Assembly (NCBI RefSeq): GCF_029193575.1
Contig: NZ_JARGCS010000056.1
Location: 310,001 to 374,000 of the forward strand
DNA length: 64,000 nt
From: Pseudomonas entomophila
GTDB lineage: Bacteria; Pseudomonadota; Gammaproteobacteria; Pseudomonadales; Pseudomonadaceae
Direction: 5' to 3'
The position numbers and the translations under genes were made by a program. Position 1 is the stretch's first letter. Each line of letters begins with the position of its first letter. Below the pieces are notes generated by a model. The model saw only the letters and a list, made by a program, of their open reading frames with translations. It ran no database searches and had not been told where the DNA came from. Shown here in pieces: positions 30,265 to 40,687 of the stretch.

Positions 30265-31346
30265 ATGACCATCAGCGATGCACAGCACCGTCTGCTCCTG
30301 GATAACCTGACCACCGCCACCCTGCTGCTCAACGGCGAACTGCGCCTGGAGTACATGAACCCGGCGGCGGAAATGCTCTTGGCCGTCAGCGGCCAGCGCA
30401 GCCATGGCCAATTCATCAGCGAACTGTTCACCGAGTCGACCGAAGCGCTCAATTCCCTGCGCCAGGCCGTGGAGCAGGCGCACCCGTTCACCAAGCGCGA
30501 AGCCCAGCTGACCTCCCTGACCGGGCAAAGCATCACCGTCGACTACGCCGTCACGCCGATCCTGCACCAGGGCCAGACCTTGCTGCTGCTGGAGGTGCAC
30601 CCACGCGACCGGCTGCTGCGCATCACCAAGGAAGAGGCCCAGCTGTCCAAGCAGGAAACCACCAAGATGCTGGTGCGCGGCCTGGCCCACGAGATCAAGA
30701 ACCCCCTCGGCGGCATCCGTGGCGCCGCCCAGCTACTGGCCCGGGAACTGCCCGAGGATGGCCTGCGCGACTACACCAACGTGATCATCGAGGAAGCCGA
30801 CCGCCTGCGTAACCTGGTCGACCGCATGCTCGGCTCGAACAAACTGCCGTCGCTGGCCATGACCAACGTTCACGAAGTGCTGGAGCGCGTCGGCAGCCTG
30901 GTGGAAGCGGAAAGCCAGGGCGGCATCACCCTGGTGCGTGACTATGACCCGAGCCTGCCCGACGTCCTGATCGACCGCGAACAGATGATCCAGGCCGTGC
31001 TCAACATCGTGCGCAACGCCATGCAGGCGATCGGCGCGCAAAACGAGTTGCGCCTGGGCCGCATCACCCTGCGCACCCGCGCGGTGCGCCAATTCACCAT
31101 CGGCCACATCCGCCATCGCCTGGTGGCGCGGCTCGAGATCATCGACAACGGCCCGGGCATCCCCGCGGAACTGCAAGACACCCTCTTCTACCCCATGGTC
31201 AGCGGGCGCCCGGACGGCACCGGGCTCGGCCTGGCCATCACCCAGAACATCATCAGTCAGCACCAGGGCCTGATCGAGTGCGAGAGCCATGCCGGCCACA
31301 CCACCTTCTCGATCTTCCTGCCCCTGGAACAAGGAGCCACCGCCCC

Positions 31347-31350
<4 letters not shown>
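30265..31350 (+). CDS. ntrB: Nitrogen regulation histidine kinase NtrB
   Basis: 361 residues. An N-terminal PAS domain (about 5-115) is followed by a HisKA domain with the phosphorylated histidine in GLAHEIKNPLGGIRGAAQLL near residue 140. The ATPase part has NIVRNAMQAI, DNGPGIP and GTGLGLAI. It phosphorylates or dephosphorylates NtrC under PII control according to nitrogen status. I chose ATG at 30265 (MTISDAQHRL), where homology starts. Its stop overlaps the ntrC start by 4 nt. Confidence 0.96.
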
Positions 31351-32783
<1,433 letters not shown>

Positions 32784-32806
32784 TTGCCGATCGGCCTTAG
32801 CGACGC

Positions 32807-32874
32807 CATCGCGGGGCAAGCCCGCTTCTACAAGGGATATGCGGTCCCTGTAGGAGCGGGCTTGCCCCGCGATG
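32807..32874. repeat. Pair of inverted REP elements after ntrC
   Basis: CATCGCGGGGCAAGCCCGCT through TCTACA (32807-32832) faces TGTAGGAGCGGGCTTGCCCC through GCGATG (32849-32874). It is a near-perfect long inverted repeat immediately downstream of ntrC, probably protecting or ending its mRNA. Confidence 0.75.
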
Positions 32875-32888
32875 CTTTTCACGCCCGA

Positions 32889-32926
32889 TGCACCGATCCT
32901 GTGCCTGCTGCACTCCAGCAATGCAC
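32889..32926 (+). promoter_or_regulatory. Candidate NtrC sites upstream of nrsZ
   Basis: TGCACCGATCCTGTGC (32889-32904) and TGCACTCCAGCAATGCA (32910-32926) both resemble TGCAC-N7-GTGCA-type NtrC sites imperfectly. They lie 60-100 bp upstream of the sigma-54 element. Confidence 0.5.
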
Positions 32927-32986
32927 AAATTCCCTCGAAACCTGGCAAAACCGTCGCAAAACCCCGGATTTCCGGCCTTGGCAAAG

Positions 32987-33004
32987 TTGGCACGGCCCCT
33001 GCAA
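32987..33004 (+). promoter_or_regulatory. Sigma-54 promoter of nrsZ
   Basis: TTGGCACGGCCCCTGCAA matches the full TTGGCACG -24 block, with GC of the -12 block exactly 12 nt on. It points into the 33013-33132 interval, which has no protein gene on the plus strand. Confidence 0.88.
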
Positions 33005-33012
33005 TAACCTGA

Positions 33013-33132
33013 GTAACTCCAGTTTCGGGGTCCTCGGTACAGGCAGGCCGGGATAGCCCCTCTTTTATTCGCGACACCGCCCGTTTTGGGGACCTTGGTA
33101 CAGGCAGGCCAGGATATCCCCTCTTTTATTCG
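33013..33132 (+). ncRNA. nrsZ: Nitrogen-regulated small RNA NrsZ
   Basis: It is identified by position and structure: directly downstream of ntrC, with a strong sigma-54 promoter and candidate NtrC sites, as for NrsZ of P. aeruginosa. The transcript predicted from about 33013 contains two 45-nt repeats spaced 61 nt apart (33027-33071 and 33088-33132), each with GGTACAGGCAGGCC inside and CTCTTTTATTCG at the end. Each folds into a hairpin closed by GGGG/CCCC and followed by a U-rich run. The copies differ by compensatory changes (CCTCGG/CCGGG versus CCTTGG/CCAGG), which supports the fold. P. aeruginosa NrsZ is known to be processed into short pieces, which fits a repeat unit. The end is uncertain; the last U-run overlaps the 3' end of the convergent gene at 33126. 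Confidence 0.8.
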
Positions 33133-33563
33133 TGCAGCCTCACCTGCACCCGCCAGCGCCCGGCGTCCTCTGCAGCGGTCCACTCACCGCGCAGAGGGCG
33201 CGCGGCCACCAGCGTCAGCACCAACCCTTCATCGCTGTTCTGCACCCGCCAGCCCACGGGCTTGCCCTGCAAGGTCAACTGGCCGCGCTGGACCTTGCCC
33301 ACGGCCTGGAACACCACGGCCACCGTGCCTTCGACGTTCTCGCCATGCAGCTTGGGTTCTTCGTTGAACCACAGGTCCAGACCATCCTGCACCACCTCCA
33401 CCTGCTCCAGTACGCGCGGCTCGGGGTTGGTCAGGCGGCCGATCATCAGCCCCACCAGCATGCCGACGATCGCCAGTGAGAACAGTACCCGCGGCCAAGC
33501 CTTCGAACGCGGGTCCGGTTCGGGGTTAGAATGCGCGTCATCTTCGTGCCTGGAGCCGTGCAT
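33126..33563 (-). CDS. Membrane-anchored protein of unknown function
   Basis: 145 residues: a charged cytoplasmic N-terminus, one membrane span (VLFSLAIVGMLVGLMIG, about 27-43), and a soluble domain of beta character (LDLWFNEEPKLHGENVEGTVAVVFQAVGK, then ...WRVQVRLHE), probably periplasmic. I do not recognise the family beyond resemblance to conserved Pseudomonas hypotheticals. GAGGA lies about 10 nt upstream of the ATG at 33563. That ATG shares two bases with the trmL ATG on the other strand. Confidence 0.75.
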   Translation of the reverse strand: MHGSRHEDDAHSNPEPDPRSKAWPRVLFSLAIVGMLVGLMIGRLTNPEPRVLEQVEVVQDGLDLWFNEEPKLHGENVEGTVAVVFQAVGKVQRGQLTLQGKPVGWRVQNSDEGLVLTLVAARPLRGEWTAAEDAGRWRVQVRLHE

Positions 33564-34017
33564 GTTTCACGTCATCCTCTTTCAACCTGAAATTCCGCCG
33601 AACACCGGCAATATCATCCGGCTCTGCGCCAACAGCGGCTGCGCCCTGCACCTGATCGAACCGATCGGCTTCGAACTGGACGACAAGCGCCTACGCCGGG
33701 CGGGCCTGGATTACCACGAGTATGCCACGCTCAAGCGCCACGACAGCCTGGCCGGATGCCTGGAAAGCCTGGGCCAGCCACGGCTGTTCGCCTTCACCAC
33801 CAAGGCCTCGCACCCGTTCCATGAAGTCGCCTACCTGCCGGGCGATGCGTTCCTGTTCGGGCCCGAGAGCCGCGGGCTGCCGGCCGAGGTGCTGGACAGC
33901 CTGCCGCCCGAACAGCGCCTGCGCCTGCCGATGCGGCCGGGGTGCCGTAGTTTGAACCTGTCCAATACCGTGGCGGTGACGGTGTACGAGGCGTGGCGCC
34001 AGCAAGGGTTTGCCTGA
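33562..34017 (+). CDS. trmL: tRNA (cytidine/uridine-34-2'-O)-methyltransferase TrmL
   Basis: 151 residues of the SPOUT class. It methylates the wobble ribose of two leucine tRNAs. Signatures are MFHVILFQPEIPPNTGNIIRLC at the start, then LFGPESRGLP and the knot segment GCRSLNLSNTVAVTVYEAWRQ at the end. The ATG at 33562, with GGAG 6 nt upstream, is set by homology. The long upstream open frame is antisense to the divergent gene. Confidence 0.95.
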   Translation: MFHVILFQPEIPPNTGNIIRLCANSGCALHLIEPIGFELDDKRLRRAGLDYHEYATLKRHDSLAGCLESLGQPRLFAFTTKASHPFHEVAYLPGDAFLFGPESRGLPAEVLDSLPPEQRLRLPMRPGCRSLNLSNTVAVTVYEAWRQQGFA

Positions 34018-34064
34018 GCGTTGGCCGGCACCGGCCCCACGATGGGGCCGCCACAGACCCAACA

Positions 34065-34090
34065 AAAAAGCGCCCCGAGAGGCGCTTTTT
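34065..34090. terminator. Two-way intrinsic terminator, trmL / secB
   Basis: AAAAAGCGCC pairs with GGCGCTTTTT across CCGAGA, with A and T runs on both sides. It lies between the convergent trmL and secB. Confidence 0.9.
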
Positions 34091-34108
34091 CATTCAACAC
34101 GACATCGC

Positions 34109-34591
34109 TTACTGCAGCGAAGGCGCTTCACCCGCTTCCTGCATGCGCTGCATTTCTTGCGCGTACAGGGCGTCGAAGTTCACTGGCGACAGCATCAGCG
34201 CCGGGAACGAGCCACGGGTCACCAGGCTGTCCAGGGTCTCGCGGGCATAGGGGAACAGGATGTTCGGGCAGAACGCGCCCAGGGTATGGCTCATCGAGGC
34301 GGCGTCGAGGTTCTTGATCAGGAAGATACCGGCCTGCTGCACTTCGGCGATGAACGCCACTTCGTCACCGTTCTTCACGGTCACCGACAGGGTCAGCACC
34401 ACCTCGTGGAAGTCGCCTTCAAGGGCCTTCTGCTTGGTGTTCAGGTCCAGGCCGACGCTCGGTTCCCACTGCTGGCGGAAGATCTGCGGGCTCTTCGGCG
34501 CTTCGAACGACAGGTCACGCACGTAGATGCGCTGCATCGAGAATTGCGGGGAGTTGTCTTCGGCGGCGCCGTTGTTCTGTTGGTCAGTCAT
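34109..34591 (-). CDS. secB: Protein-export chaperone SecB
   Basis: 160 residues, the standard tetrameric SecB. It keeps preproteins unfolded and hands them to SecA. Family segments are [22 protein letters not shown] and the C-terminal [32 protein letters not shown]. It is third in the minus-strand unit rhodanese-grxC-secB, 38 bp after grxC; this order is conserved in gammaproteobacteria. Confidence 0.97.
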   Translation of the reverse strand: MTDQQNNGAAEDNSPQFSMQRIYVRDLSFEAPKSPQIFRQQWEPSVGLDLNTKQKALEGDFHEVVLTLSVTVKNGDEVAFIAEVQQAGIFLIKNLDAASMSHTLGAFCPNILFPYARETLDSLVTRGSFPALMLSPVNFDALYAQEMQRMQEAGEAPSLQ

Positions 34592-34629
34592 TGCGGATCC
34601 TTTTCCTAAAGTGTTGAAAGAGGCGTGGT

Positions 34630-34884
34630 TCAGGCCTGGAGCAGGGCGTCGAGCTTGCCCGCCCGCTCAAGGGCATACAGGTCATCGCAACCACCGACGT
34701 GGGTCGTGCCGATCCAGATCTGCGGCACCGAGGTACGGCCGGCCTTCTGGCTCATTTCGGCACGCAGCTGCGGCTTGCCGTCGACCTTGATTTCCTCGAA
34801 GGCCACGCCCTTGCTCTCGAGCAGGTACTTGGCGCGCATGCAGTAGGGGCAGTAGTCGCTGGAGTAGACGATGACGGGCTTCAT
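34630..34884 (-). CDS. grxC: Glutaredoxin 3
   Basis: 84 residues, small dithiol glutaredoxin. The active site CPYC is in [20 protein letters not shown], and the glutathione-binding [19 protein letters not shown] follows. It reduces disulfides and glutathione adducts in the cytoplasm. It lies 1 bp after the rhodanese gene and upstream of secB. Confidence 0.96.
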   Translation of the reverse strand: MKPVIVYSSDYCPYCMRAKYLLESKGVAFEEIKVDGKPQLRAEMSQKAGRTSVPQIWIGTTHVGGCDDLYALERAGKLDALLQA

Positions 34885-34885
34885 G

Positions 34886-35299
34886 TCACTTCACCAGCGG
34901 CAGGTTATCGGCTTTCCAGCTGGAAACGCCACCACTGAGCTTGGCGGCGGTGAAGCCGGCCTTGAGCAGCTCACGGCAGATGGTGCCCGACTGCTGGCCC
35001 ATGCTGTCGACCACGATCAGGGTCTTGGCCTTGTGCTTCTCCAGCTCGGTCATGCGGCCAGCGACCTTGTCCTGCGGGATGTTCAGGGCGCCGACGATGT
35101 GCCCGGCGGCGTATTCCTTGCTCGGGCGGATGTCGATGACCAGGCCCTTTTCGGCGTTGACCAGCGCGGTCAACTGGCCGCTGCTCAGGCTCTGGCCGCC
35201 ACGGCGGATTTCGTTGACCAGCAGCAGGATCAGCAGAACGAAGAAAATCGCAACCAGGATGAGGTGGTTTGTCGCAAATGTAATCAGGTTGGCAACCAT
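34886..35299 (-). CDS. Membrane-anchored rhodanese-like protein (YibN type)
   Basis: 137 residues: an N-terminal membrane span (HLILVAIFFVLLILLLV, about 10-27), then one rhodanese domain (LVIDIRPSKEYAAGHIVGALNIP ... KLSGGVSSWKADNLPLVK). The usual catalytic cysteine loop reads VDSMGQQSG, with no cysteine at the catalytic position; the only cysteine, in GTICREL, lies seven residues further on. Sulfurtransferase activity is therefore doubtful. It is the E. coli YibN type, first in the yibN-grxC-secB unit. I chose ATG at 35299 rather than the longer frame, since homology and the membrane segment begin there. Confidence 0.88.
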   Translation of the reverse strand: MVANLITFATNHLILVAIFFVLLILLLVNEIRRGGQSLSSGQLTALVNAEKGLVIDIRPSKEYAAGHIVGALNIPQDKVAGRMTELEKHKAKTLIVVDSMGQQSGTICRELLKAGFTAAKLSGGVSSWKADNLPLVK

Positions 35300-35505
35300 C
35301 AGGGGTGTTCCAGGCGATTGAAAATGCCGGCCAGTATACACAGCCGCCCATGCCGGCCAAAGCCCGGTGGACGGGCGCCCTGCCAGCCTTCATGTGGGTG
35401 GCGCGGCGGCGCTGGTCGGGCAAACCGATGAATATTCGCCGTCGCTGGCCGAATTGCCCTAAAATGCGTGTCTTTATCATCTTTGAACAACCGTGAGTTT
35501 GATTG

Positions 35506-37038
35506 ATGACGAGCACGCCCAAGCCCCTGGTCCTGATCATCCTGGATGGTTTCGGTCACAGCGAAAGCCCCGAATACAACGCCATCTTCGCCGCCAACAC
35601 ACCGGTCTACGACCGCCTGCGGGCCACCCAGCCGCATGGCCTGATCTCCGGTTCCGGCATGGATGTCGGCCTGCCCGACGGGCAGATGGGCAACTCCGAG
35701 GTCGGCCACATGAACCTTGGTGCCGGGCGCGTGGTGTACCAGGACTTCACCCGGGTGACCAAGGCCATCCGTGACGGCGAGTTCTTCGACAACCCGGTGC
35801 TCACTGGCGCGGTGGACAAGGCGGTCGGTGCTGGCAAGGCCGTGCACATCCTCGGCCTGCTCTCCGACGGCGGCGTGCACAGCCACCAGGACCACCTGAT
35901 CGCCATGGCCGAACTGGCCGCCAAGCGTGGCGCCGAACAGATCTACCTGCATGCCTTCCTCGACGGCCGCGACACCCCGCCGCGCAGCGCGCAGTCGTCG
36001 ATCGAGCTGCTCGACGCGACCTTCGCCAAGCTCGGCAAGGGCCGCATCGCCAGCCTCATCGGCCGCTACTACGCGATGGACCGCGACAACCGCTGGGACC
36101 GCGTCAGCGCCGCCTACAACCTGATCGTCGACAGCACCGCCGAATACACCGCGGCCAACGCCGTGACCGGCCTGCAAGCGGCCTACGCCCGCGAGGAGAG
36201 CGATGAATTCGTCAAGGCCACGCGCATCGGCGAGGCGGTGACGGTCGAAGACGGCGACGCGGTGATCTTCATGAACTTCCGCGCCGACCGTGCCCGCGAA
36301 CTGTCGCGGGTGTTCGTCGAGCCAGACTTCAACGAATTCCCGCGCGCGCGCCTGCCCAAGCTGGCCGCCTACATCGGCCTGACCCAGTACTCGGCGAAAA
36401 TCCCGGCCCCAGCGGCCTTCGCCCCGGCCAGCCTGGACAACGTGCTCGGCGAATACCTGGCCAAGCACGGCAAGACCCAGTTGCGCATCGCCGAGACCGA
36501 GAAGTACGCCCACGTGACGTTCTTCTTCTCCGGTGGCCGCGAAGAACCCTTCGAGGGCGAAGAACGCATCCTGATCCCGTCGCCGAAGGTCGCCACCTAC
36601 GACCTGCAGCCGGAAATGAGCGCGCCGGAAGTCACCGACCGTATCGTCGAAGCCATCGAGCAGCAGCGCTTCGACGTGATCGTGGTCAACTACGCCAACG
36701 GCGACATGGTCGGCCACACCGGCGTGTTCGACGCCGCGGTCAAGGCTGTCGAGGCCCTGGACGGCTGCGTCGGGCGCATCGTCGCGGCGCTGGACAAGGT
36801 CGGCGGCGAAGCGCTGATCACCGCCGACCACGGCAACGTCGAGCAAATGGAGGACGAGTGCACCGGCCAGGCGCACACCGCCCACACCACCGAGCCCGTG
36901 CCGTTCATCTATGTCGGCAAGCGTGACCTGAAGGTCCGCTCAGGCGGCGTGCTGGCCGACGTGGCGCCGACCATGCTCAAGCTGCTGGGGCTGGAGAAAC
37001 CTGCGGAAATGACCGGCACCTCGATCCTCGTCGACTGA
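35506..37038 (+). CDS. gpmI: 2,3-bisphosphoglycerate-independent phosphoglycerate mutase
   Basis: 510 residues, Mn-dependent alkaline-phosphatase superfamily. It interconverts 3- and 2-phosphoglycerate. The catalytic serine is in [17 protein letters not shown]; the metal ligands include LILDGFG near the start and [10 protein letters not shown] near the end. ATG at 35506 is preferred over the TTG one codon before. It is divergent from the yibN-like gene and ends at a REP-like element and terminator. Confidence 0.97.
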   Translation: MTSTPKPLVLIILDGFGHSESPEYNAIFAANTPVYDRLRATQPHGLISGSGMDVGLPDGQMGNSEVGHMNLGAGRVVYQDFTRVTKAIRDGEFFDNPVLTGAVDKAVGAGKAVHILGLLSDGGVHSHQDHLIAMAELAAKRGAEQIYLHAFLDGRDTPPRSAQSSIELLDATFAKLGKGRIASLIGRYYAMDRDNRWDRVSAAYNLIVDSTAEYTAANAVTGLQAAYAREESDEFVKATRIGEAVTVEDGDAVIFMNFRADRARELSRVFVEPDFNEFPRARLPKLAAYIGLTQYSAKIPAPAAFAPASLDNVLGEYLAKHGKTQLRIAETEKYAHVTFFFSGGREEPFEGEERILIPSPKVATYDLQPEMSAPEVTDRIVEAIEQQRFDVIVVNYANGDMVGHTGVFDAAVKAVEALDGCVGRIVAALDKVGGEALITADHGNVEQMEDECTGQAHTAHTTEPVPFIYVGKRDLKVRSGGVLADVAPTMLKLLGLEKPAEMTGTSILVD

Positions 37039-37050
37039 AACACCCCCACC

Positions 37051-37085
37051 CCTTGCAGGAGCGGGCTTGCCCCGTTCCTACAAGG
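37051..37085. repeat. REP-like hairpin after gpmI
   Basis: CCTTGCAGGAGCGGGCTTGC continues into CCCGTTCCTACAAGG; the outer parts pair. It shares the REP core of the other repeats and lies 13 bp after gpmI. Confidence 0.6.
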
Positions 37086-37117
37086 GGCCATGTCCCTCAC
37101 ATCGGCCTTTTCCAGAC

Positions 37118-37153
37118 AAACGCCCCGCCGCAACCGCCGCGGGGCGTTTTTTT
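37118..37153 (+). terminator. Intrinsic terminator between gpmI and envC
   Basis: AAACGCCCCGC pairs with GCGGGGCGTTT across a 10-nt loop and runs into eight or more Ts. It should end gpmI mRNA, so envC probably has its own promoter or depends on read-through. Confidence 0.88.
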
Positions 37154-37208
37154 TGCCGCCCCACGCGGGCATACTAGGCCAGTCTCCATCCCTGGTACGC
37201 CCAATTCC

Positions 37209-38510
37209 ATGCTTCGCGCCCTGATCCTCCTAGCCCTGTCATGCCTGCTCAGCCCGGCCTTCGCCGACGAGCGCGCGCAGACCCAGCAACAACTGGACGC
37301 CACTCGCCAGGACATCGCCGAGCTGAAAAAGATGCTGGGCAAGCTCCAGGAAGAGAAATCCGGCGTGCAGAAAGACCTCAAGAGCACCGAGACCGACATC
37401 GGCAACCTCGAAAAGCAGGTGGAGACACTGCAGCAAGAACTAAAAAAGACCGAGGGCGAGCTGGAGCGCCTTGACCACGAGAAAAAAAAACTCCAGTCCG
37501 CCCGCGTTGAACAACAACGCCTGATCGCCATCCAGGCCCGTTCGGCCTACCAGAATGGCCGCGAGGAATACCTCAAGCTGCTGCTCAACCAGCAGAACCC
37601 CGAGAAATTCGCCCGCACCCTCACCTACTACGACTACCTGAGCAAGGCGCGCCTGGAACAACTGCGCGCCTTCAACGAAACCCTGCGCCAGCTGGCCAGC
37701 GTCGAACAGGATATTGCCCGCCAACAGGCGCAATTGCTGGCCCAGCGCGGCAACCTCGATACCCGCCGGCAAGAGCTCGAAGCCGAACGCGGCAAGCGCC
37801 AGCAAGTGCTGGCCAAGCTCAACGGCGACCTCAAGGAACGCGACCAGAAACTCCAGGCCCGCGAGCAGGACCAGACCGAGCTGACCCAGGTGCTCAAGAC
37901 CATCGAGGAAACCCTCGCCCGCCAGGCCCGCGAGGCCGAGGAAGCACGGCAGAAGGCCCTGCTGGCCCAGCAGGAGGCGGAAAAGCGCCGCAAGCAGGAA
38001 GCCCTGGCCGCCGCCGCCCGCGAGCAGGCCGCCGAGCCGGACGAGCCGCCGAAGAAGGCGCGCACCACCCTCGGCCCGCTGGTGTCGAGCGATGGCGCCA
38101 ACTATGGCGGTGCATTTTCCGCCGCCCGGGGAAAACTTCCATGGCCCGTCAATGGTCGATTACTGGCACGCTTCGGCGATACGCGCGGTGGCGACGCCCG
38201 GGCCAAGTGGGACGGGGTGATGATCAGCGCCAACCCAGGCACCCAGGTGCGCGCCGTGCACGGCGGGCGCGTGGTGTTCGCCGACTGGTTGCGCGGTGCC
38301 GGACTTCTGGTCATTCTCGACCATGGCAATGGTTACCTGAGCCTGTACGGCCACAACCAGAGCCTGCTCAAGAACGCCGGCGACATCGTCAAGGCTGGCG
38401 AGGCCATCTCCACGGTCGGTGACAGTGGCGGCCAGGAGAGCGCAGGCTTGTACTTCGCCATTCGCCAGCAGGGCCGCCCGTCGGACCCGGCGCAGTGGTG
38501 CCGGGGCTGA
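37209..38510 (+). CDS. envC: Murein hydrolase activator EnvC
   Basis: 433 residues. It has a signal peptide (MLRALILLALSCLLSPAFA), then a long coiled coil (about 20-270, very rich in Q, E, K and R) and a C-terminal LytM/M23-like domain (about 310-433). The zinc-ligand positions are degenerate (KWDGVMIS, SLYGHNQSLL, GLYFAIRQQG), as in EnvC of E. coli, which does not cut peptidoglycan but recruits and activates amidases at the septum. It lies upstream of ctpA and the deacetylase, a conserved gammaproteobacterial neighbourhood. Confidence 0.94.
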   Translation: MLRALILLALSCLLSPAFADERAQTQQQLDATRQDIAELKKMLGKLQEEKSGVQKDLKSTETDIGNLEKQVETLQQELKKTEGELERLDHEKKKLQSARVEQQRLIAIQARSAYQNGREEYLKLLLNQQNPEKFARTLTYYDYLSKARLEQLRAFNETLRQLASVEQDIARQQAQLLAQRGNLDTRRQELEAERGKRQQVLAKLNGDLKERDQKLQAREQDQTELTQVLKTIEETLARQAREAEEARQKALLAQQEAEKRRKQEALAAAAREQAAEPDEPPKKARTTLGPLVSSDGANYGGAFSAARGKLPWPVNGRLLARFGDTRGGDARAKWDGVMISANPGTQVRAVHGGRVVFADWLRGAGLLVILDHGNGYLSLYGHNQSLLKNAGDIVKAGEAISTVGDSGGQESAGLYFAIRQQGRPSDPAQWCRG

Positions 38511-38584
38511 TGCCTTAACCGTATTCCGGCGTTGCGCCGATGCTCCCGAGTGGGGGCGCCAACAGGATCAGGAGTTCGTTCGAC

Positions 38585-39910
38585 ATGCTGCACTCGTCTC
38601 GCCTCACCCAGCTGGCCCTGACCATCGCCCTGGCGATCGGCGCGCCCCTGGCCGTCGCCGCCGACCCGGTCAAGCCCGCCAAGCCGGCCGCGGTGCCGGC
38701 CACCGAGGTGACGGCCAAGGCGCCGCTGCCGCTGGAAGAGCTGCGTACCTTCGCCGAGGTCATGGACCGCATCAAGGCCGCCTACGTCGAGCCGGTGGAC
38801 GACAAGACCCTGCTGGAGAACGCCATCAAGGGCATGCTCAGCAACCTTGACCCGCACTCGGCCTACCTGGGCCCCGAGGACTTCCAGGAGCTGCAGGAAA
38901 GCACCAGCGGTGAATTCGGCGGCCTGGGCATCGAGGTCGGCATGGAAGACGGCTTCGTCAAGGTGGTGTCGCCGATCGACGACACCCCGGCCTCGCGTGC
39001 CGGCATCGAGGCCGGCGACCTGATCGTCAAGATCAACGGCGCCCCGACCCGTGGCCAGACCATGACCGAAGCGGTCGACAAGATGCGTGGCAAGATCGGC
39101 GAGAAGATCACCCTGACCCTGGTGCGCGACGGCGGCACGCCGTTCGACGTGACCCTCGCCCGCGCGGTGATCCAGGTCAAGAGCGTGAAGAGCCAGTTGT
39201 TGGAGAACGACTACGGCTACGTGCGCATCACCCAGTTCCAGGTCAAGACCGGCGACGAGGTGGGCAAGGCGCTGGCCAAGCTGCGCAAGGACAACGGCAA
39301 GAAGCTGCGCGGGCTGGTGCTGGACCTGCGCAACAACCCTGGTGGCGTGCTGCAATCGGCGGTGGAAGTGGCCGACCACTTCCTGACCAAGGGCCTGATC
39401 GTCTACACCAAGGGCCGCATCGCCAACTCCGAGCTGCGCTTCTCCGCCGACCCGGCCGACGCCAGCGAAGGCGTGCCGCTGGTGGTGCTGATCAACGGCG
39501 GCAGCGCCTCGGCTTCGGAGATCGTCGCCGGCGCGCTGCAAGACCAGAAGCGTGGCGTGCTGATGGGCACCGACTCGTTCGGCAAGGGCTCGGTGCAGAC
39601 CGTGCTGCCGCTGGCCAACGACCGCGCGCTGAAGCTCACCACCGCGCTGTACTTCACCCCCAACGGCCGCTCCATCCAGGCCCAGGGCATCGTCCCGGAC
39701 ATCGAGGTGCGCCCGGCCAAGCTCACCGCCGAGGCCGACAACGACAACTTCAAGGAAGCCGACCTGCAAGGCCACCTGGGCAACGGCAACGGCGGCGCCG
39801 ATCGACCGACCGGCAGCGGCAAGCGCAAGGAGCGCCCACAGGACAACGACTTCCAGCTGAGCCAGGCGCTGAGCCTGCTCAAGGGCCTGAACATCACCAA
39901 GGGCGACTGA
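38585..39910 (+). CDS. ctpA: C-terminal processing peptidase, family S41
   Basis: 441 residues. Signal peptide (MLHSSRLTQLALTIALAIGA to AVA), PDZ domain (about 90-175, GLGIEVGMEDGFVKVVSPID), then the S41 protease core with catalytic Ser in INGGSASASEIVAGALQD and Lys in GTDSFGKGSVQTVLPL. It is a periplasmic protease that in Pseudomonas trims cell-wall-active proteins. It follows envC by 74 bp and precedes the deacetylase by 9 bp. Confidence 0.94.
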   Translation: MLHSSRLTQLALTIALAIGAPLAVAADPVKPAKPAAVPATEVTAKAPLPLEELRTFAEVMDRIKAAYVEPVDDKTLLENAIKGMLSNLDPHSAYLGPEDFQELQESTSGEFGGLGIEVGMEDGFVKVVSPIDDTPASRAGIEAGDLIVKINGAPTRGQTMTEAVDKMRGKIGEKITLTLVRDGGTPFDVTLARAVIQVKSVKSQLLENDYGYVRITQFQVKTGDEVGKALAKLRKDNGKKLRGLVLDLRNNPGGVLQSAVEVADHFLTKGLIVYTKGRIANSELRFSADPADASEGVPLVVLINGGSASASEIVAGALQDQKRGVLMGTDSFGKGSVQTVLPLANDRALKLTTALYFTPNGRSIQAQGIVPDIEVRPAKLTAEADNDNFKEADLQGHLGNGNGGADRPTGSGKRKERPQDNDFQLSQALSLLKGLNITKGD

Positions 39911-39919
39911 CCATCCGCC

Positions 39920-40684
39920 ATGCGTTACCTGCTGTTCAGCCTGTTCCTGCTCCTGGCTGGCCCCGCCCACGCGGCGCCAGCCACGGCCTACATGAGCATC
40001 ATCATCGACGACCTGGGGCAGAGCGCCGAGCGCGACAGCCGCACCCTCGCCCTGCCAGGCCCGGTGACGATGGCAATCATGCCCGACACGCCCCATGCCA
40101 CCGACTTCGCCCGCCAGGCCCACAAGGCCGGGCGCACGGTGATCCTGCACATGCCTATGGACCCGGCCACCGGGCCGTATGCCTGGCACCCCGGCACGCC
40201 GATCGAGGAACTGGCCCGGCGCCTGGACGCCGCGCTGGCCAAGGTGCCGTTCGCCGCTGGCATCAACAACCATATGGGCAGCCGCATGACCGCCCAGCCC
40301 GAGCCGATGGCCTGGCTGATGGGCGAACTGCAACGCCGCCACCTGTTCTTCGTCGACAGCCGCACCAGCGCGGCCACCGTGGCGGCGGCCAAGGCCCAGG
40401 AACAGGGCCTGGCGCATGTCTCGCGGGATGTGTTCCTCGATGACGTGCGCACCCCCGAGGCCATCGCGGGGCAACTGCGCCTCGCTGTCGAGCTGGCGCG
40501 CAGGCAGGGCTCGGCGGTGCTGATCGGGCACCCTTATGCGCAGACGCTGGAGGTGCTGGAACGCGAGATACCTCGGCTCAAGGCCCAGGGAATAACCTTG
40601 ATCGAGATTCACCAGATGATCGCCGAGCGCGGCAACCAGGCCATGCCCGCCCACGGCAGGCATGGCCGCTACAGCCCCCGTTGA
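39920..40684 (+). CDS. Divergent polysaccharide deacetylase family protein (YibQ type)
   Basis: 254 residues. Signal peptide (MRYLLFSLFLLLAGPAHA), then a DUF610/divergent deacetylase domain: YMSIIIDDLGQSAERDSRTL, VILHMPMDP, GINNHMGSRMT, FFVDSRTSAATVA. It is periplasmic; substrate unproven, probably a cell-wall glycan. Last gene of the envC-ctpA-yibQ run. Its stop is 3 bp from the stop of the giant convergent toxin gene, with no terminator between them. Confidence 0.9.
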   Translation: MRYLLFSLFLLLAGPAHAAPATAYMSIIIDDLGQSAERDSRTLALPGPVTMAIMPDTPHATDFARQAHKAGRTVILHMPMDPATGPYAWHPGTPIEELARRLDAALAKVPFAAGINNHMGSRMTAQPEPMAWLMGELQRRHLFFVDSRTSAATVAAAKAQEQGLAHVSRDVFLDDVRTPEAIAGQLRLAVELARRQGSAVLIGHPYAQTLEVLEREIPRLKAQGITLIEIHQMIAERGNQAMPAHGRHGRYSPR

Positions 40685-40687
40685 GCG

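Noticed and set aside
38333-40663. 776-codon minus-strand frame opposite ctpA and the deacetylase
   Set aside because: It is a shadow of certain genes with signal peptides and catalytic motifs.
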